Below are positions 1 to 8,199 of a DNA stretch of 43,140 bases, in pieces. Positions within the stretch are counted from its first letter, which is position 1, and each line of letters opens with the position of its first letter. Where the stretch lies: positions 1 to 43,140 of the IMG/VR virus record IMGVR_UViG_3300028399_000011; one strand, written 5' to 3'. This DNA is from a virus. The notes beneath the pieces were generated by a model. It ran no database searches. It was not told where the DNA came from and saw only the letters and a list, made by a program, of their open reading frames with translations. A program made the position numbers and the translations under genes.

Positions 1-1
1 G

Positions 2-106
2 CGCGAGAAGATCCTGTCCCACCCGAAGGTCAAGGAGAAGGCGGATGCCATCCGCGCCGCGCGGGAGGCGGCCGAAGGCGAGCTGGACTTTGCCGACCTG
101 GCGTAA
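2..106 (+). CDS. 3' end of a small phage protein, paralogue of the gene at 339 (5' truncated)
   Basis: The window opens inside a frame that can be read from base 2 to the TAA at 104-106, giving 34 residues with no start in view. The end, REAAEGELDFADLA, matches the end of the product of the 339-815 gene (RQAAEGADLDFGDLLEA) with similar charged residues before it, so the two are probably tandem duplicates. The function of the family is unknown to me. A hairpin-T terminator follows 25 bases later. Confidence 0.7.
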   Translation, partial: REKILSHPKVKEKADAIRAAREAAEGELDFADLA

Positions 107-130
107 GGGGCTCCCTACCCCCGCAACCTT

Positions 131-155
131 GGGCGGCCGAGTGCCGCCTTTTTTT
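131..155 (+). terminator. Rho-independent terminator
   Basis: GGCGGC (132-137) pairs with GCCGCC (143-148) across a 5-base loop and is followed by seven T. It ends the unit whose last gene is the truncated CDS at the window edge. Confidence 0.85.
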
Positions 156-259
156 GTCTGCGCGCTTTGTGGGGCCTCGCCTGTTGGGATTAGAGGATTC
201 TACAGGCAGTCGGCAAAAGTAGGGATAAAGGATACGCCTCTGCCGTAGGCTTGTACGAC

Positions 260-288
260 TGGCACCGCCTACCCGGCTGTGCTATAAT
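260..288 (+). promoter_or_regulatory. sigma70-type promoter with extended -10 (copy 1)
   Basis: TGGCAC (260-265), a 17-base spacer and TATAAT (283-288), preceded by TGC, which makes an extended -10. The 17 bases ending at the -10 box (272-288) are identical to 861-877 in the second promoter, and ACTGGCA is shared at the -35. The predicted start is near 295, just before a stem-loop. It drives the 339-815 gene. Confidence 0.85.
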
Positions 289-297
289 ATCGGTGAA

Positions 298-318
298 GTC
301 GCAGGATGGGCCTGTGAC
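298..318 (+). other. 5'-terminal mRNA stem-loop (copy 1)
   Basis: GTCGCAGG (298-305) pairs with CCTGTGAC (311-318), eight pairs including one G-U, with loop ATGGG. It would sit within a few bases of the 5' end of the transcript from the 260-288 promoter and ahead of the SD CGGAGG. There is no T-run, so it is not a terminator. A 5' stem-loop of this kind could stabilise the mRNA (inference). Confidence 0.6.
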
Positions 319-338
319 AAAAACGGAGGAACCAACCA

Positions 339-815
339 ATGGCAAAACGCACAGTGAGCCTTAAGGTGGATCAAGAGAATGGCCGGATCGTCTTCTCGGC
401 CGGCCCCGTGGTGCAGCTGCCGGCGTACCACGACATCCCCGAGAGCATTAGGCACAGGCTGTGGAACGCTGCAGTGGCGGACTTTTTGCAGTCCCGCACG
501 TCCCAGCTTTCCAAGGCTGGGGCGGAGGCCCGGGCGCGGGGCATGAAGGAAGTTATCGCCCTGTGGAAGGGCGGTGAATGGGCATCCCCGCGTGCGGCCG
601 GTGCGCCTACGGTCCGCGTCGAGGTGGAGGCCCTTGCCCGCCACTACAAGACGTCCGTCGCCGCCGTGCAGCGCAAGTTGCGCGACCTGCCGGAGGAACG
701 GCGGGAAGCGCTGTTCAACTCCCCGCAGATTCAGCGCTTGGCGGAGAAGATCCGCAAAGAGCGCCAAGCCGCCGAAGGCGCGGATCTGGACTTTGGGGAT
801 CTGTTGGAGGCGTGA
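339..815 (+). CDS. Hypothetical phage protein, 158 aa
   Basis: The ATG follows a good SD (CGGAGG) and lies 44 bases after the predicted transcription start. The product is highly charged. It has a short beta-rich N-terminus (about residues 1-35), a middle segment with ARARGMKEVIALWKGGEW, and a helical C-terminal half ending in an acidic tail (DLDFGDLLEA). No catalytic motif is evident and I do not recognise the family. The truncated gene at 2-106 has the same tail. It has its own promoter and 5' stem-loop, and its GC-rich composition differs from the genes after 1.5 kb. Confidence 0.8.
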   Translation: MAKRTVSLKVDQENGRIVFSAGPVVQLPAYHDIPESIRHRLWNAAVADFLQSRTSQLSKAGAEARARGMKEVIALWKGGEWASPRAAGAPTVRVEVEALARHYKTSVAAVQRKLRDLPEERREALFNSPQIQRLAEKIRKERQAAEGADLDFGDLLEA

Positions 816-848
816 TCCCCTCTTGGCCGGGCCGGGGACGCCACGGAC

Positions 849-877
849 TGGCATCCCTGTCCCGGCTGTGCTATAAT
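849..877 (+). promoter_or_regulatory. sigma70-type promoter with extended -10 (copy 2)
   Basis: TGGCAT (849-854), a 17-base spacer and TATAAT (872-877) with upstream TGC. It is a near copy of the promoter at 260-288. The predicted start is near 884. It serves the gene at 926. Confidence 0.85.
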
Positions 878-888
878 TCAGACATGAA

Positions 889-907
889 GTCCCGGGTGGT
901 CCGGGAC
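889..907 (+). other. 5'-terminal mRNA stem-loop (copy 2)
   Basis: GTCCCGG (889-895) pairs perfectly with CCGGGAC (901-907), loop GTGGT, ahead of the SD AAAGGAGG. It occupies the same place relative to its promoter as the stem at 298-318 and shares the leading TGAAGTC, but the stem bases differ on both arms, so the pairing rather than the sequence is kept. Confidence 0.6.
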
Positions 908-925
908 AGCCCAAAGGAGGCAGAT

Positions 926-1267
926 ATGGACAGCCTTAGGCAGGTCGCGCGCGAGTACGCGCTGTCGTGCTATGCCCGCAGGTTTTATACCTGCGGGGGT
1001 GTTGAAGTGGGGATCTTGTTGCTCCGCGACGAGATCCCCACGCCGCCGTGGGCGTGTGACGGGGCGGCGGTACTCCGCCGCCTATACACCGACCGCTTCT
1101 TGGCGGTCACCGCTACCGCCCGGCGGGACTGGGGCCTGCCGGACGCCTTCGCCATCCCGGTCCCGGATATACCGGGTTGGCGAGTTCGGCATTCGCTGGT
1201 CGATTACGACCAGCACGGTAGCAGTTATAGTGCTATGCGGGACGTTTGGACATACGTCCCGCTATAG
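926..1267 (+). CDS. Hypothetical phage protein, 113 aa
   Basis: The start is set by AAAGGAGG five bases before the ATG at 926; longer versions of this frame run back through the promoter and the previous gene and are not credible. The product starts MDSLRQVAREYALSC, has a central stretch with several Arg and Trp residues and ends DVWTYVPL. No known domain is recognised. It is a single-gene unit with its own promoter and a strong terminator 29 bases after the stop. Confidence 0.75.
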   Translation: MDSLRQVAREYALSCYARRFYTCGGVEVGILLLRDEIPTPPWACDGAAVLRRLYTDRFLAVTATARRDWGLPDAFAIPVPDIPGWRVRHSLVDYDQHGSSYSAMRDVWTYVPL

Positions 1268-1295
1268 CCCCTGCCCGTCCCACCCCCTCCCCTTT

Positions 1296-1324
1296 GCCCC
1301 GCCTCAGCGCGGGGCTTTTTTTTT
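1296..1324 (+). terminator. Rho-independent terminator
   Basis: GCCCCGC (1296-1302) pairs with GCGGGGC (1309-1315), followed by nine T. It isolates the GC-rich left-end genes from the packaging and head operon. Confidence 0.9.
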
Positions 1325-1516
1325 GTCCCCTTGGTTTTGCTTTTGGCCGGGTGGGGATCCGTAGGCCCTGCCATCCAGGCCCCCGCCCGACCCCCCATCG
1401 GCCCCCCGGCCGGCCGGCCTTTGAGACCCCTCACGGTAATTTACCTCGATTTTCCAACTCAGCCCCCAAGTCCGGACCACCTAGCGCCCCGCACCCCCAC
1501 CCTCTATTATATACTC
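1325..1516. other. GC-rich intergenic region before the head operon
   Basis: No convincing gene. It contains a 12-bp palindrome of alternating CCGG units (1406-1417), an 8-bp palindrome GTCCGGAC near 1470, and a -10-like TATTAT (1505-1510) immediately before the next start codon. I see no clear -35. Confidence 0.5.
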
Positions 1517-2074
1517 ATGCCATCGCGCCTACACGAAGCTCTCGCCGACGCCCTGCTCGCGAATCCCAGCGCGCGCCAGCGCGACATCGCGAAGCAACTT
1601 GGCGTAACAGAGGCGTGGCTGAGCACGGTGAAGAACTCCGACGCCTTCAAAGCCTATTATGAGAAGCGGAGAAAGGAGTTCAACGAAAAGCTACATGAGG
1701 CCACGGTGGCGAAGCTCTACGCAACCGCCATCGAAGCCGCGCAAAGAGTCCTAGAGGCGGTGGGGGACGAGGATTGTCCTGCGGATTTTGCTCTCGAAGC
1801 GCTCGACACCAGCTTGAAGCGACTAGGCTACGGCGCGGGCGGCACGAGTGTGGTTATTGATAATTCAACGACGCAGCTTGGAGTAGCTGTCGTGGATAGG
1901 GGCATTCTGGAGGAGGCAAGAAGGAGAATGCTTAATGGAGTGGCGGAAAATCGGCCCGCTGCGCTGGGCGGAAGTAGCGGAGCCGCCAGACTTCTCGAGG
2001 CGGAGCCCGAGGCCGATCGGGGTGAAGGGGAAGGGGATCAGGTACGAGCGCCAGGCGCACCAGTATCTGATTAA
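1517..2074 (+). CDS. Putative small terminase subunit (helix-turn-helix DNA-binding protein)
   Basis: The 185-residue product begins MPSRLHEALADALLANPSA and has a helix-turn-helix-like segment around residues 17-38 (RQRDIAKQLGVTEAWLSTVK), then a charged helical middle. An HTH protein placed just before the large terminase fits a small terminase subunit, which recognises the packaging site; that role is inferred from position and fold. The ATG at 1517 has no SD and a -10-like box ends seven bases before it. The last about 46 residues overlap the next gene in another frame and are low in complexity, so the native end may be earlier or a frameshift may exist. Confidence 0.6.
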   Translation: MPSRLHEALADALLANPSARQRDIAKQLGVTEAWLSTVKNSDAFKAYYEKRRKEFNEKLHEATVAKLYATAIEAAQRVLEAVGDEDCPADFALEALDTSLKRLGYGAGGTSVVIDNSTTQLGVAVVDRGILEEARRRMLNGVAENRPAALGGSSGAARLLEAEPEADRGEGEGDQVRAPGAPVSD

Positions 2075-2435
2075 GAAATTTGGCACGGGCTATGCGCCAG
2101 GAGTCTGGTTCAGGTATCTTGAGGAAGGTGCAACTAAGCCGCGCTTCTGTCAGACTGATGGAATTTGGATTGATCCAAAGGCAGGCCGAATCGTAATTAT
2201 CGAGATCAAGCTCCGGCATACGAGCGTTGCGTGGTTTCAGCTAAATGAGCAATACTATCCAATCATCCGCCACCTATTTCCGGAGAGTATGTGGAAGATT
2301 GGATTATGCGAGGTCGTTGCATGGTATGCGCCTAATGTGCCAATCCCCGGGACGGTGAAGTTGCTATCCGACCCCCGGAAGGCCCTCCCCGGCGCATACG
2401 GAGTCCATATATGGAACCCGCGGTACAAGAAATAG
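1935..2435 (+). CDS. PD-(D/E)XK-type endonuclease
   Basis: 166 aa. The core reads DGIWID, about 13 residues, then IVIIEIKLRH: an acidic residue followed by a beta strand ending E-I-K, the signature of the PD-(D/E)XK fold (Holliday-junction resolvase and VRR-NUC-like phage nucleases). AAGGAG lies eight bases upstream of the ATG. Small nucleases next to the terminase in other phages are thought to help clear branched DNA before or during packaging; that role is inferred. It overlaps the previous gene by 140 bases and the large terminase gene by 25. Confidence 0.65.
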   Translation: MEWRKIGPLRWAEVAEPPDFSRRSPRPIGVKGKGIRYERQAHQYLIKKFGTGYAPGVWFRYLEEGATKPRFCQTDGIWIDPKAGRIVIIEIKLRHTSVAWFQLNEQYYPIIRHLFPESMWKIGLCEVVAWYAPNVPIPGTVKLLSDPRKALPGAYGVHIWNPRYKK

Positions 2436-3913
2436 ACCTCCGTGAGGCGGCCGTCCTAGGGGCGACGGACGGGGTCTTATTCTCCCACGTCTTTTTCCCG
2501 AAGACCTACCGCGTGCCAAGTCCCCCCATGCACTACGAGATGTGGGATAGTTTTCTTACGCCCGACCGCCGGTTTATTTCCTTCCAAGTATTCCGCGGCG
2601 GCGCTAAGACGACAATCTGCCGCACGAATATCGCACACCGAGTCGCCTACGCAATCTCGCGGACGATTCTCAATATCGGCAAATCCGAGGACGCGGCCTC
2701 TAAGACAATCCAATGGCTGAAGCGGCAGGTCGAGCACAATACCCGCTACGCGTCGACCTTTGGGCTCCGGCCGGGGAATAAGTGGACGGAGACGGATATA
2801 GAGATTGTGCATGAGGTCGAGGGGATTACGATCCGTTGTATTGGGATGGGCATAACTGGCTCCGTCCGCGGTCTCAATATCGACGACCACCGGCCGGATT
2901 TCATCATCTTGGATGACGTGTTGGATGAGGAGAATTGCGCCACTCCCGAGCAGCGGCGGAAGGTGACGGAGAAGATCTTCGGCGCGGTGGAGAAGAGCCT
3001 CGCCCGCCCCGCGGATAATCCACGGGCGCAAATGGTAATGCTCCAGACCCCCATCGACGTCGATGATGCAAGCGAACTCACCATGCAGGATCCCGAGTGG
3101 CATCCGGTGAGGTTTGGATGCTTCGATGAGGATGGGGAATCCCGCTGGCCCGCGCTCTTCCCGACGGAAGAACTACGGAAGCAGAAAGAGAGCGCCATCG
3201 CCCGCAATATGCTGTCCATTTGGATGCGGGAGATGGAGTGTAAGGTTGTCGCTGATGAGAAGCGGTACTTCCGCCCATGGTGGCTCAGTGAGTGGACCAC
3301 TCGACCCGAAGTCGGCTTCCTTGCGGTGCTGGCGGTTGACCCGTCGCCGCCGAAGGATGAGGAGCCGGAGAAGCGCAAGACGAAGGATCCGGACCCCGAG
3401 GTGCTATCCGTTGTTGGGATTGTCGGCGGGAAGCTCATGGTCCTAGAGACGGTTGTGATTCAGGATCCTAATCCCGCCGTCACCCTTACGACGATGCGCA
3501 GTCTGATGCTTAAGTGGCGCGTGAAGGCGATTGGGGTAGAGACTGTCGCCTATCAGGCTACTCTGAAGTGGCTCATCGATGAGAAGATTCGGCGCGGCGA
3601 TTTGCCGGCTGTTCCGGTCTATAAGATTGACGACAAGCGGAAGAAGACGAAGCGCATTCGCCACACCTTTACAAGTGCCATTGAGGAGTTCGGCACCATT
3701 TATATCCATCGGACGATGGAGACCTTTCGGCAGCAGTTTGAGGACTACCCGGATGTGAAGCACGATGACGTCCTGGATTCCGTCGCAATTGGGATTCAGA
3801 CGCTCGAGCGGTATAGGAATCTGACCTACGACGAAGACGGGAATGTGCTCGAAGAGGGCTTTACTGATCTCTTCGACGCGAAGATGGATACGAGTATTTA
3901 CGCAGCGCCATGA
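2411..3913 (+). CDS. terL: Terminase large subunit
   Basis: 500 aa. The N-terminal ATPase has a Walker A-like FRGGAKTT (residues 61-68) and Walker B with catalytic acid FIILDD (164-169). The C-terminal RNase H-like nuclease has acidic residues in LAVDPSPP (D310), the GVET strand (about 375-378) and KHDDVLDS (452-453). This is the usual layout of the DNA-packaging motor that translocates DNA into the prohead and cuts it. The start at 2411 follows CGGAG. The stop overlaps the portal start by four bases (ATGA), so translation is probably coupled. Confidence 0.95.
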   Translation: MEPAVQEIDLREAAVLGATDGVLFSHVFFPKTYRVPSPPMHYEMWDSFLTPDRRFISFQVFRGGAKTTICRTNIAHRVAYAISRTILNIGKSEDAASKTIQWLKRQVEHNTRYASTFGLRPGNKWTETDIEIVHEVEGITIRCIGMGITGSVRGLNIDDHRPDFIILDDVLDEENCATPEQRRKVTEKIFGAVEKSLARPADNPRAQMVMLQTPIDVDDASELTMQDPEWHPVRFGCFDEDGESRWPALFPTEELRKQKESAIARNMLSIWMREMECKVVADEKRYFRPWWLSEWTTRPEVGFLAVLAVDPSPPKDEEPEKRKTKDPDPEVLSVVGIVGGKLMVLETVVIQDPNPAVTLTTMRSLMLKWRVKAIGVETVAYQATLKWLIDEKIRRGDLPAVPVYKIDDKRKKTKRIRHTFTSAIEEFGTIYIHRTMETFRQQFEDYPDVKHDDVLDSVAIGIQTLERYRNLTYDEDGNVLEEGFTDLFDAKMDTSIYAAP

Positions 3914-5862
3914 ATGTCGAATTGCCATATGGCTCCAAGCGGCACGCCCGCGTGTTGAAGGAGCTCTGTACGCGGCGGGACTACGCTGAGCGGCACATGA
4001 CGGAATATTATTCCGAGCTTGCCCAGGCGGAGGACGATGCGAATTTCTATATTAAGGAGACGGAAGGGGACGCGCTGCGGCGGGTAGCTAGGGATGCTGG
4101 GCGGCCGCAATATACCACTATTGTGGTCCCGTACTCGTATGCTCTTATGCTCACCGCGCATAGCTACTTTGTGAGCGTGTTCTTGGGGCGGAATCCTGTG
4201 CATCAGTTCTCTGGCCGGAATTCGGATGGACAGCAGGGCGTCCTTCCGTTGGAGGCCATTATCGACTACCAGGTCCGCGTTGGGCGGCATGTTGCGCCGT
4301 ATATTATTTGGCTGCTGGATGCCTGTAAGTATGGCATCGGGATCCTGGGTGTCGACTGGCGGGAGGATCGCGGAAAGGCCGTCTCCTATGAGGAGGTGGA
4401 AGAGACGATATTTGGCATCCCGACGGGGAGGAAGAAGAAAGTCAAAGTCGTCGAGGAGACGGTAAATTTCCTCGGAAATGGGGTCTTTAACATTCGGCCG
4501 CAGGATGCGTACCCAGATCCGCGCGTTGCGCTGTCGGACTATCAAAGCGGGGAGTTCTTCGGGCATCGGATTGAATTGCTTTGGCATCAGTTCCTCGCCG
4601 GAGTGGAGAGTGGGAAGTACATTAATGAGGAGGTGATGCGGAAGCTGTACTTGGGCGGCGTGAGGAAGCGGCGGGATGAGAGTTCCTTGCGCCTCCCTGA
4701 CACAACTGATGCCTATGTGGCGTCGAAGAAGGCCCTCGCGCCCTTCGAGGGATTTCAAATGGAGGTAGAGATTATCCCGCGGGAATGGGGACTGGATGGC
4801 TCGACGGAGCTGGAGCGCTGGGTCTTCACCGTTATTGCGGACGAGGTTGTGATTCAGGCGCGGCCTTGTGGAGCGCTGCATGGGAAGTTCCACTACTGTG
4901 TGCTTGAAGTGGATTTGGAGGGGTATGGGTTTAAGAAGCGCGGGCTGATGGAGATCGGCAAGCCCCTCAATCACACGATGACGTGGTTGTTGAATAGCCA
5001 CTTCCACAATGTCAGAAAGACCCTCAATAATGAGTTCATTGTGGATACGGGGCTGATTAATGTGGCGGATTTGAAGAACCCCAATCCTGGCCGCTTCATT
5101 CGTGCGAAGGCTTTTGCCATGGGGGCGCGGCTGAGTGATGCTATTCAGCAGCTTACTACTGTCGATGTGACCAGGACGCATATAAGCGACATGCAGCTTA
5201 TTGCGACCTTTATGCAGCAGCTCCTTGGAGTGTCAGATTGGTTTACCGGCGGCCCGCCAACTCGGAGCTCGCGTAGGACGGCCACTGAAGTGCGGACGAA
5301 TTCCACTGGCAGTATGACTCGGATGCAGACCGCCGCGCTGTATCAGAGCTCGCTAGGGTGGGAGTTGCTGGCGCAGATCCTCGTCCAAAATACGCAGCAA
5401 TACATGGATGAGGAGTTGCAGCTGCGCGTCGCGGGGGATGCTGTTGGGGCTGAGCAATTCATCCGCGTATCGCCGGAGGATATTGCCGGGTTCTTCGATT
5501 ATGTGCCGGCCGATCCCAGTGCGCCGCCGGATAAATTCGCAATGGCGAATCTTTGGAGGGAGTTTCTGAAGGATATTATTGCCGTGCCCGGCCTGGCGCA
5601 GGGATGGGATTTGAATAAGATTGTGAGCTATGTCATGCAGCTCGCGGGGGCGAAGAATGTCAATCAGTTTCGCATCCAGGTGATGGATGATGAGGATGTC
5701 ATCCGTCAGGCGATGATGGGGAACTTAGAGCCAATAGGAGGTCGTGGTGGAGGAAATACCGGAGTTCAATCTGCTGGAAACCTACAGCCGGGAAGAGCTG
5801 TATCAGTTGAGGAAGGAGCTGGCGAGCCTGGACAAATCCCTGGTATGGGATCTACTGGTTAA
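3910..5862 (+). CDS. Portal (head-tail connector) protein
   Basis: 650 aa, directly after the large terminase and before the scaffold, the canonical portal position. The sequence has the mixed helical and sheet character of podovirus portals, with a helical stretch near HVAPYIIWLLDACKYGIGIL and a C-terminal part rich in Gly and Pro. Portals form the dodecameric ring through which DNA enters and leaves the head. The last 40 codons overlap the next gene, which begins at a GTG in a different frame. Confidence 0.88.
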   Translation: MNVELPYGSKRHARVLKELCTRRDYAERHMTEYYSELAQAEDDANFYIKETEGDALRRVARDAGRPQYTTIVVPYSYALMLTAHSYFVSVFLGRNPVHQFSGRNSDGQQGVLPLEAIIDYQVRVGRHVAPYIIWLLDACKYGIGILGVDWREDRGKAVSYEEVEETIFGIPTGRKKKVKVVEETVNFLGNGVFNIRPQDAYPDPRVALSDYQSGEFFGHRIELLWHQFLAGVESGKYINEEVMRKLYLGGVRKRRDESSLRLPDTTDAYVASKKALAPFEGFQMEVEIIPREWGLDGSTELERWVFTVIADEVVIQARPCGALHGKFHYCVLEVDLEGYGFKKRGLMEIGKPLNHTMTWLLNSHFHNVRKTLNNEFIVDTGLINVADLKNPNPGRFIRAKAFAMGARLSDAIQQLTTVDVTRTHISDMQLIATFMQQLLGVSDWFTGGPPTRSSRRTATEVRTNSTGSMTRMQTAALYQSSLGWELLAQILVQNTQQYMDEELQLRVAGDAVGAEQFIRVSPEDIAGFFDYVPADPSAPPDKFAMANLWREFLKDIIAVPGLAQGWDLNKIVSYVMQLAGAKNVNQFRIQVMDDEDVIRQAMMGNLEPIGGRGGGNTGVQSAGNLQPGRAVSVEEGAGEPGQIPGMGSTG

Positions 5863-6046
5863 GACATGCAACTCGAGCGTCTTTTTCTTAGTGCAGCGGC
5901 TTGCGGCGCCCGCCGATACTCAGGACGGGCTTATAAAGAAGGAGCATCTGGCGGGGAAGGCGACGGCGTATTCGGCAATCGCTGGGTTGCCCGAGGTGTG
6001 GAATGAGATGCTTAATGAAGTTTTGAAGGAGGAAGAAGATGGCTGA
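5744..6046 (+). CDS. Small head-region protein, 100 aa
   Basis: The GTG start is supported by AGGAGGTC five bases upstream, inside the portal gene. The product starts MVEEIPEFNLLETYSREELY and ends KEEEDG because the stop overlaps the SD of the scaffold gene. It is helical, with no enzymatic motif. Position between portal and scaffold suggests a head-assembly accessory role; I cannot name a family. Confidence 0.7.
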   Translation: MVEEIPEFNLLETYSREELYQLRKELASLDKSLVWDLLVKTCNSSVFFLVQRLAAPADTQDGLIKKEHLAGKATAYSAIAGLPEVWNEMLNEVLKEEEDG

Positions 6047-6947
6047 GGAAGCTATGGAGAAGAATGTGAACCCGATGCCGGGGGAAACTGCCGCCGGAAG
6101 TGGTGGCTCAGGTGGGATCGATTGGAACGCGGTCCTGGCTGACTTCGAAGGTGAGGAGGAATCGGCGCTGGAGAGTGAGGAGGGCGCTGAGGAGGAGACC
6201 ACTTCGGAGGAGGCCGAAGAAGAGACGTCCACGAGTGAGCAGGACGAAAGCGAGGAAGGCGAAGAGGAGGGCGATGGAGGCGAAGATGAAGGTGCCTCCG
6301 AGGCCCAGTCTTCGGCGGAGGAAGAATCCGCGGAAGCCGATGCGGCGAAAGAGTCCTACGAGACGAGGCTTACTCCGGAGAAGATTGAGGAGAAGCTGGC
6401 GGAGGAGCGCAAGAAGCTCGTCGCTGAGTTGGAGAAGCGGTTTGCTATCTCTGAGGAGGAAGCTGAGGAGCTGATTGCAGAGCCGCAGAAGGTTTTGCCG
6501 CGCTTCAAAGCGCAGCTTATGGTGGAGTTGTACGAGAATCTACTGCGTGCCGTTCACACGACCGTGCCGGCGATTGTCGATTCCGTCCAGCAGTATCGGA
6601 GCCAGGCGGATGAGTACGAGCGGGCGTTCTTTGAGCGGTGGCCGGAGCTGAAGGATGAGAAGTATCAGGATGCGCTCTTGCGGATGGCGACTGCCTACCG
6701 GCAGGCGAATCCTGATGCGAGCCCCGAGGACTTTATTGAGGAAGTCGGGGCGCAGGCGATGGTCAGGTTCAAGATCACGCCCAAGGGCGGCGGCGAGGAG
6801 CGGCTGCCTGAAGGGAAGCGGAAGATGCGGGATGTTGAAAAGACCCCGCCTTCGCGACCGAAGGGCGGCGCTCAGCCTGGAAAGGTGAAGCGGACGCAGG
6901 TAGAGGAGTTCTTTGAGGAAATCACTGCGCTTGATGAGGAGGGATAA
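6039..6947 (+). CDS. Capsid scaffolding protein
   Basis: 302 aa, immediately before the capsid gene. Residues about 35-110 are an extremely acidic Glu/Ser/Ala-rich stretch. It is followed by helical, coiled-coil-like segments (about 110-230) and a basic C-terminus (KPKGGAQPGKVKRTQ region). An acidic, helical protein with a basic tail upstream of the capsid gene is the standard profile of an internal scaffold, which is removed from the prohead after assembly. I see no protease motif. The start ATG at 6039 sits after GGAGGAAGA. Confidence 0.85.
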   Translation: MAEEAMEKNVNPMPGETAAGSGGSGGIDWNAVLADFEGEEESALESEEGAEEETTSEEAEEETSTSEQDESEEGEEEGDGGEDEGASEAQSSAEEESAEADAAKESYETRLTPEKIEEKLAEERKKLVAELEKRFAISEEEAEELIAEPQKVLPRFKAQLMVELYENLLRAVHTTVPAIVDSVQQYRSQADEYERAFFERWPELKDEKYQDALLRMATAYRQANPDASPEDFIEEVGAQAMVRFKITPKGGGEERLPEGKRKMRDVEKTPPSRPKGGAQPGKVKRTQVEEFFEEITALDEEG

Positions 6948-6950
6948 GAG

Positions 6951-8180
6951 ATGCCTGCTGTAACTGGACTGAGAGGAACTGGAGACTGGGGGCCTGACGA
7001 GCGGCCCAAGAACTTCCGTGAGATGATCCTGTGGCTGAATCCGAATGGGGATGCACCGCTACAGGCGCTCATGTCGAAGATGCGGAAGGAATCCACGGAT
7101 GACCCTGAGTTTTCGTGGTGGGAAGAGACGAATGTCGTGTGGCGGGGTGCCATCAATAATGGTGCGGGCTACACGGCGACGGACACCACGCTGACCATCG
7201 ATACGGCGGATGCCTTGGAGCTGAAGAAGGGCGACCTGCTGCTGGTCGAGACGGCGGAGGACACCGCGTATAGCGCGGAGATTATGGAGATCGCAAGTGA
7301 TCCGACCTCCAGCACGTCGATCACCGTCACGCGGGGTGTCGCTGGGTCAACGGCGGCTGCGCTGCCGGATAACACCTTCCTGACGAAGATCGGCAATGCG
7401 AACGAGGAAGGCAGCCGCGCGCCCACCGCGACGAGTCGGAATCCGACGAAGCAGTTTAACTACACTGAGATTCAGAAGGATTCCTACTCAATCACTGGCA
7501 CCGCCGAGGTGACGAAGGCGCGTACTGGGGATCCGGTGAAGAACGACAAGAAGCGGAAGATGTTCGACCATTTCGCCGCTCTTGAGTTCACTTCGATCTT
7601 CGGGAAGCGCTTCGAGACCACCGGCGCCAATGGGAAGCCCAAGCGGTACTCGGGCGGGCTGATGTACTTCCTCGCAGATGCGGCGACCAATCGCGGGATC
7701 ACTTCAGCGATGCAGATTTGGGGTGCCGCGGCGACGGAAGACACCTTCATCGACGCCATCGCCCCGATGTTCGACTATCGGACGGATGATGGGAATGTCG
7801 ACACCCGAATCGTGCTGTGCGGGAATGGGTTCCTGACCAACCTGAACAAGCTGGTGAGGAACAGTGCCAGTACGCGGATTCAGTACGATGGGAAGATCGA
7901 CTTCTACGGGCTGAGTCTGCGGCAGTTCACCATCCCGCAGGGAACGCTGTACCTGAAGACCCATCCGCTGTTCAACCAGCATGGGCGGTACACGAACTCG
8001 GCGCTGTTCATCAACCCGAGTGCGATTCGGTGGCGGTACATGAATGGACGCGATACCAAGTTCAAGGACAATGTGCAGCTGCCGGACGAGGACGCGCGTA
8101 GGGGGTATTGGCTCACCGAAGGTGGGATCGAGGTCAACTACGCTCGGACCATGCAGTACCAGGGCAACTTCCAGATCTAA
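6951..8180 (+). CDS. Major capsid protein (SU10-like family)
   Basis: 409 aa. It follows the scaffold after a GAGGAGGG SD and is followed at once by a strong terminator, as expected for the most abundant virion protein. Segments such as TKQFNYTEIQKDSYSITGTA and KKRKMFDHFAALEFTSIFGK resemble the capsid family described for podovirus SU10 (formerly DUF5309, HK97 fold). The family call is from memory of the pattern and should be tested by profile search; the capsid role itself is well supported by position. Confidence 0.85.
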   Translation: MPAVTGLRGTGDWGPDERPKNFREMILWLNPNGDAPLQALMSKMRKESTDDPEFSWWEETNVVWRGAINNGAGYTATDTTLTIDTADALELKKGDLLLVETAEDTAYSAEIMEIASDPTSSTSITVTRGVAGSTAAALPDNTFLTKIGNANEEGSRAPTATSRNPTKQFNYTEIQKDSYSITGTAEVTKARTGDPVKNDKKRKMFDHFAALEFTSIFGKRFETTGANGKPKRYSGGLMYFLADAATNRGITSAMQIWGAAATEDTFIDAIAPMFDYRTDDGNVDTRIVLCGNGFLTNLNKLVRNSASTRIQYDGKIDFYGLSLRQFTIPQGTLYLKTHPLFNQHGRYTNSALFINPSAIRWRYMNGRDTKFKDNVQLPDEDARRGYWLTEGGIEVNYARTMQYQGNFQI

Positions 8181-8199
8181 GGAGGGAGTGTGGCCGTTT

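Noticed and set aside
3898-5181. A 427-codon open frame on the minus strand opposite the portal gene
   Set aside because: It is antisense to a clear portal gene, lacks an SD and has a composition expected from the complement of that gene.
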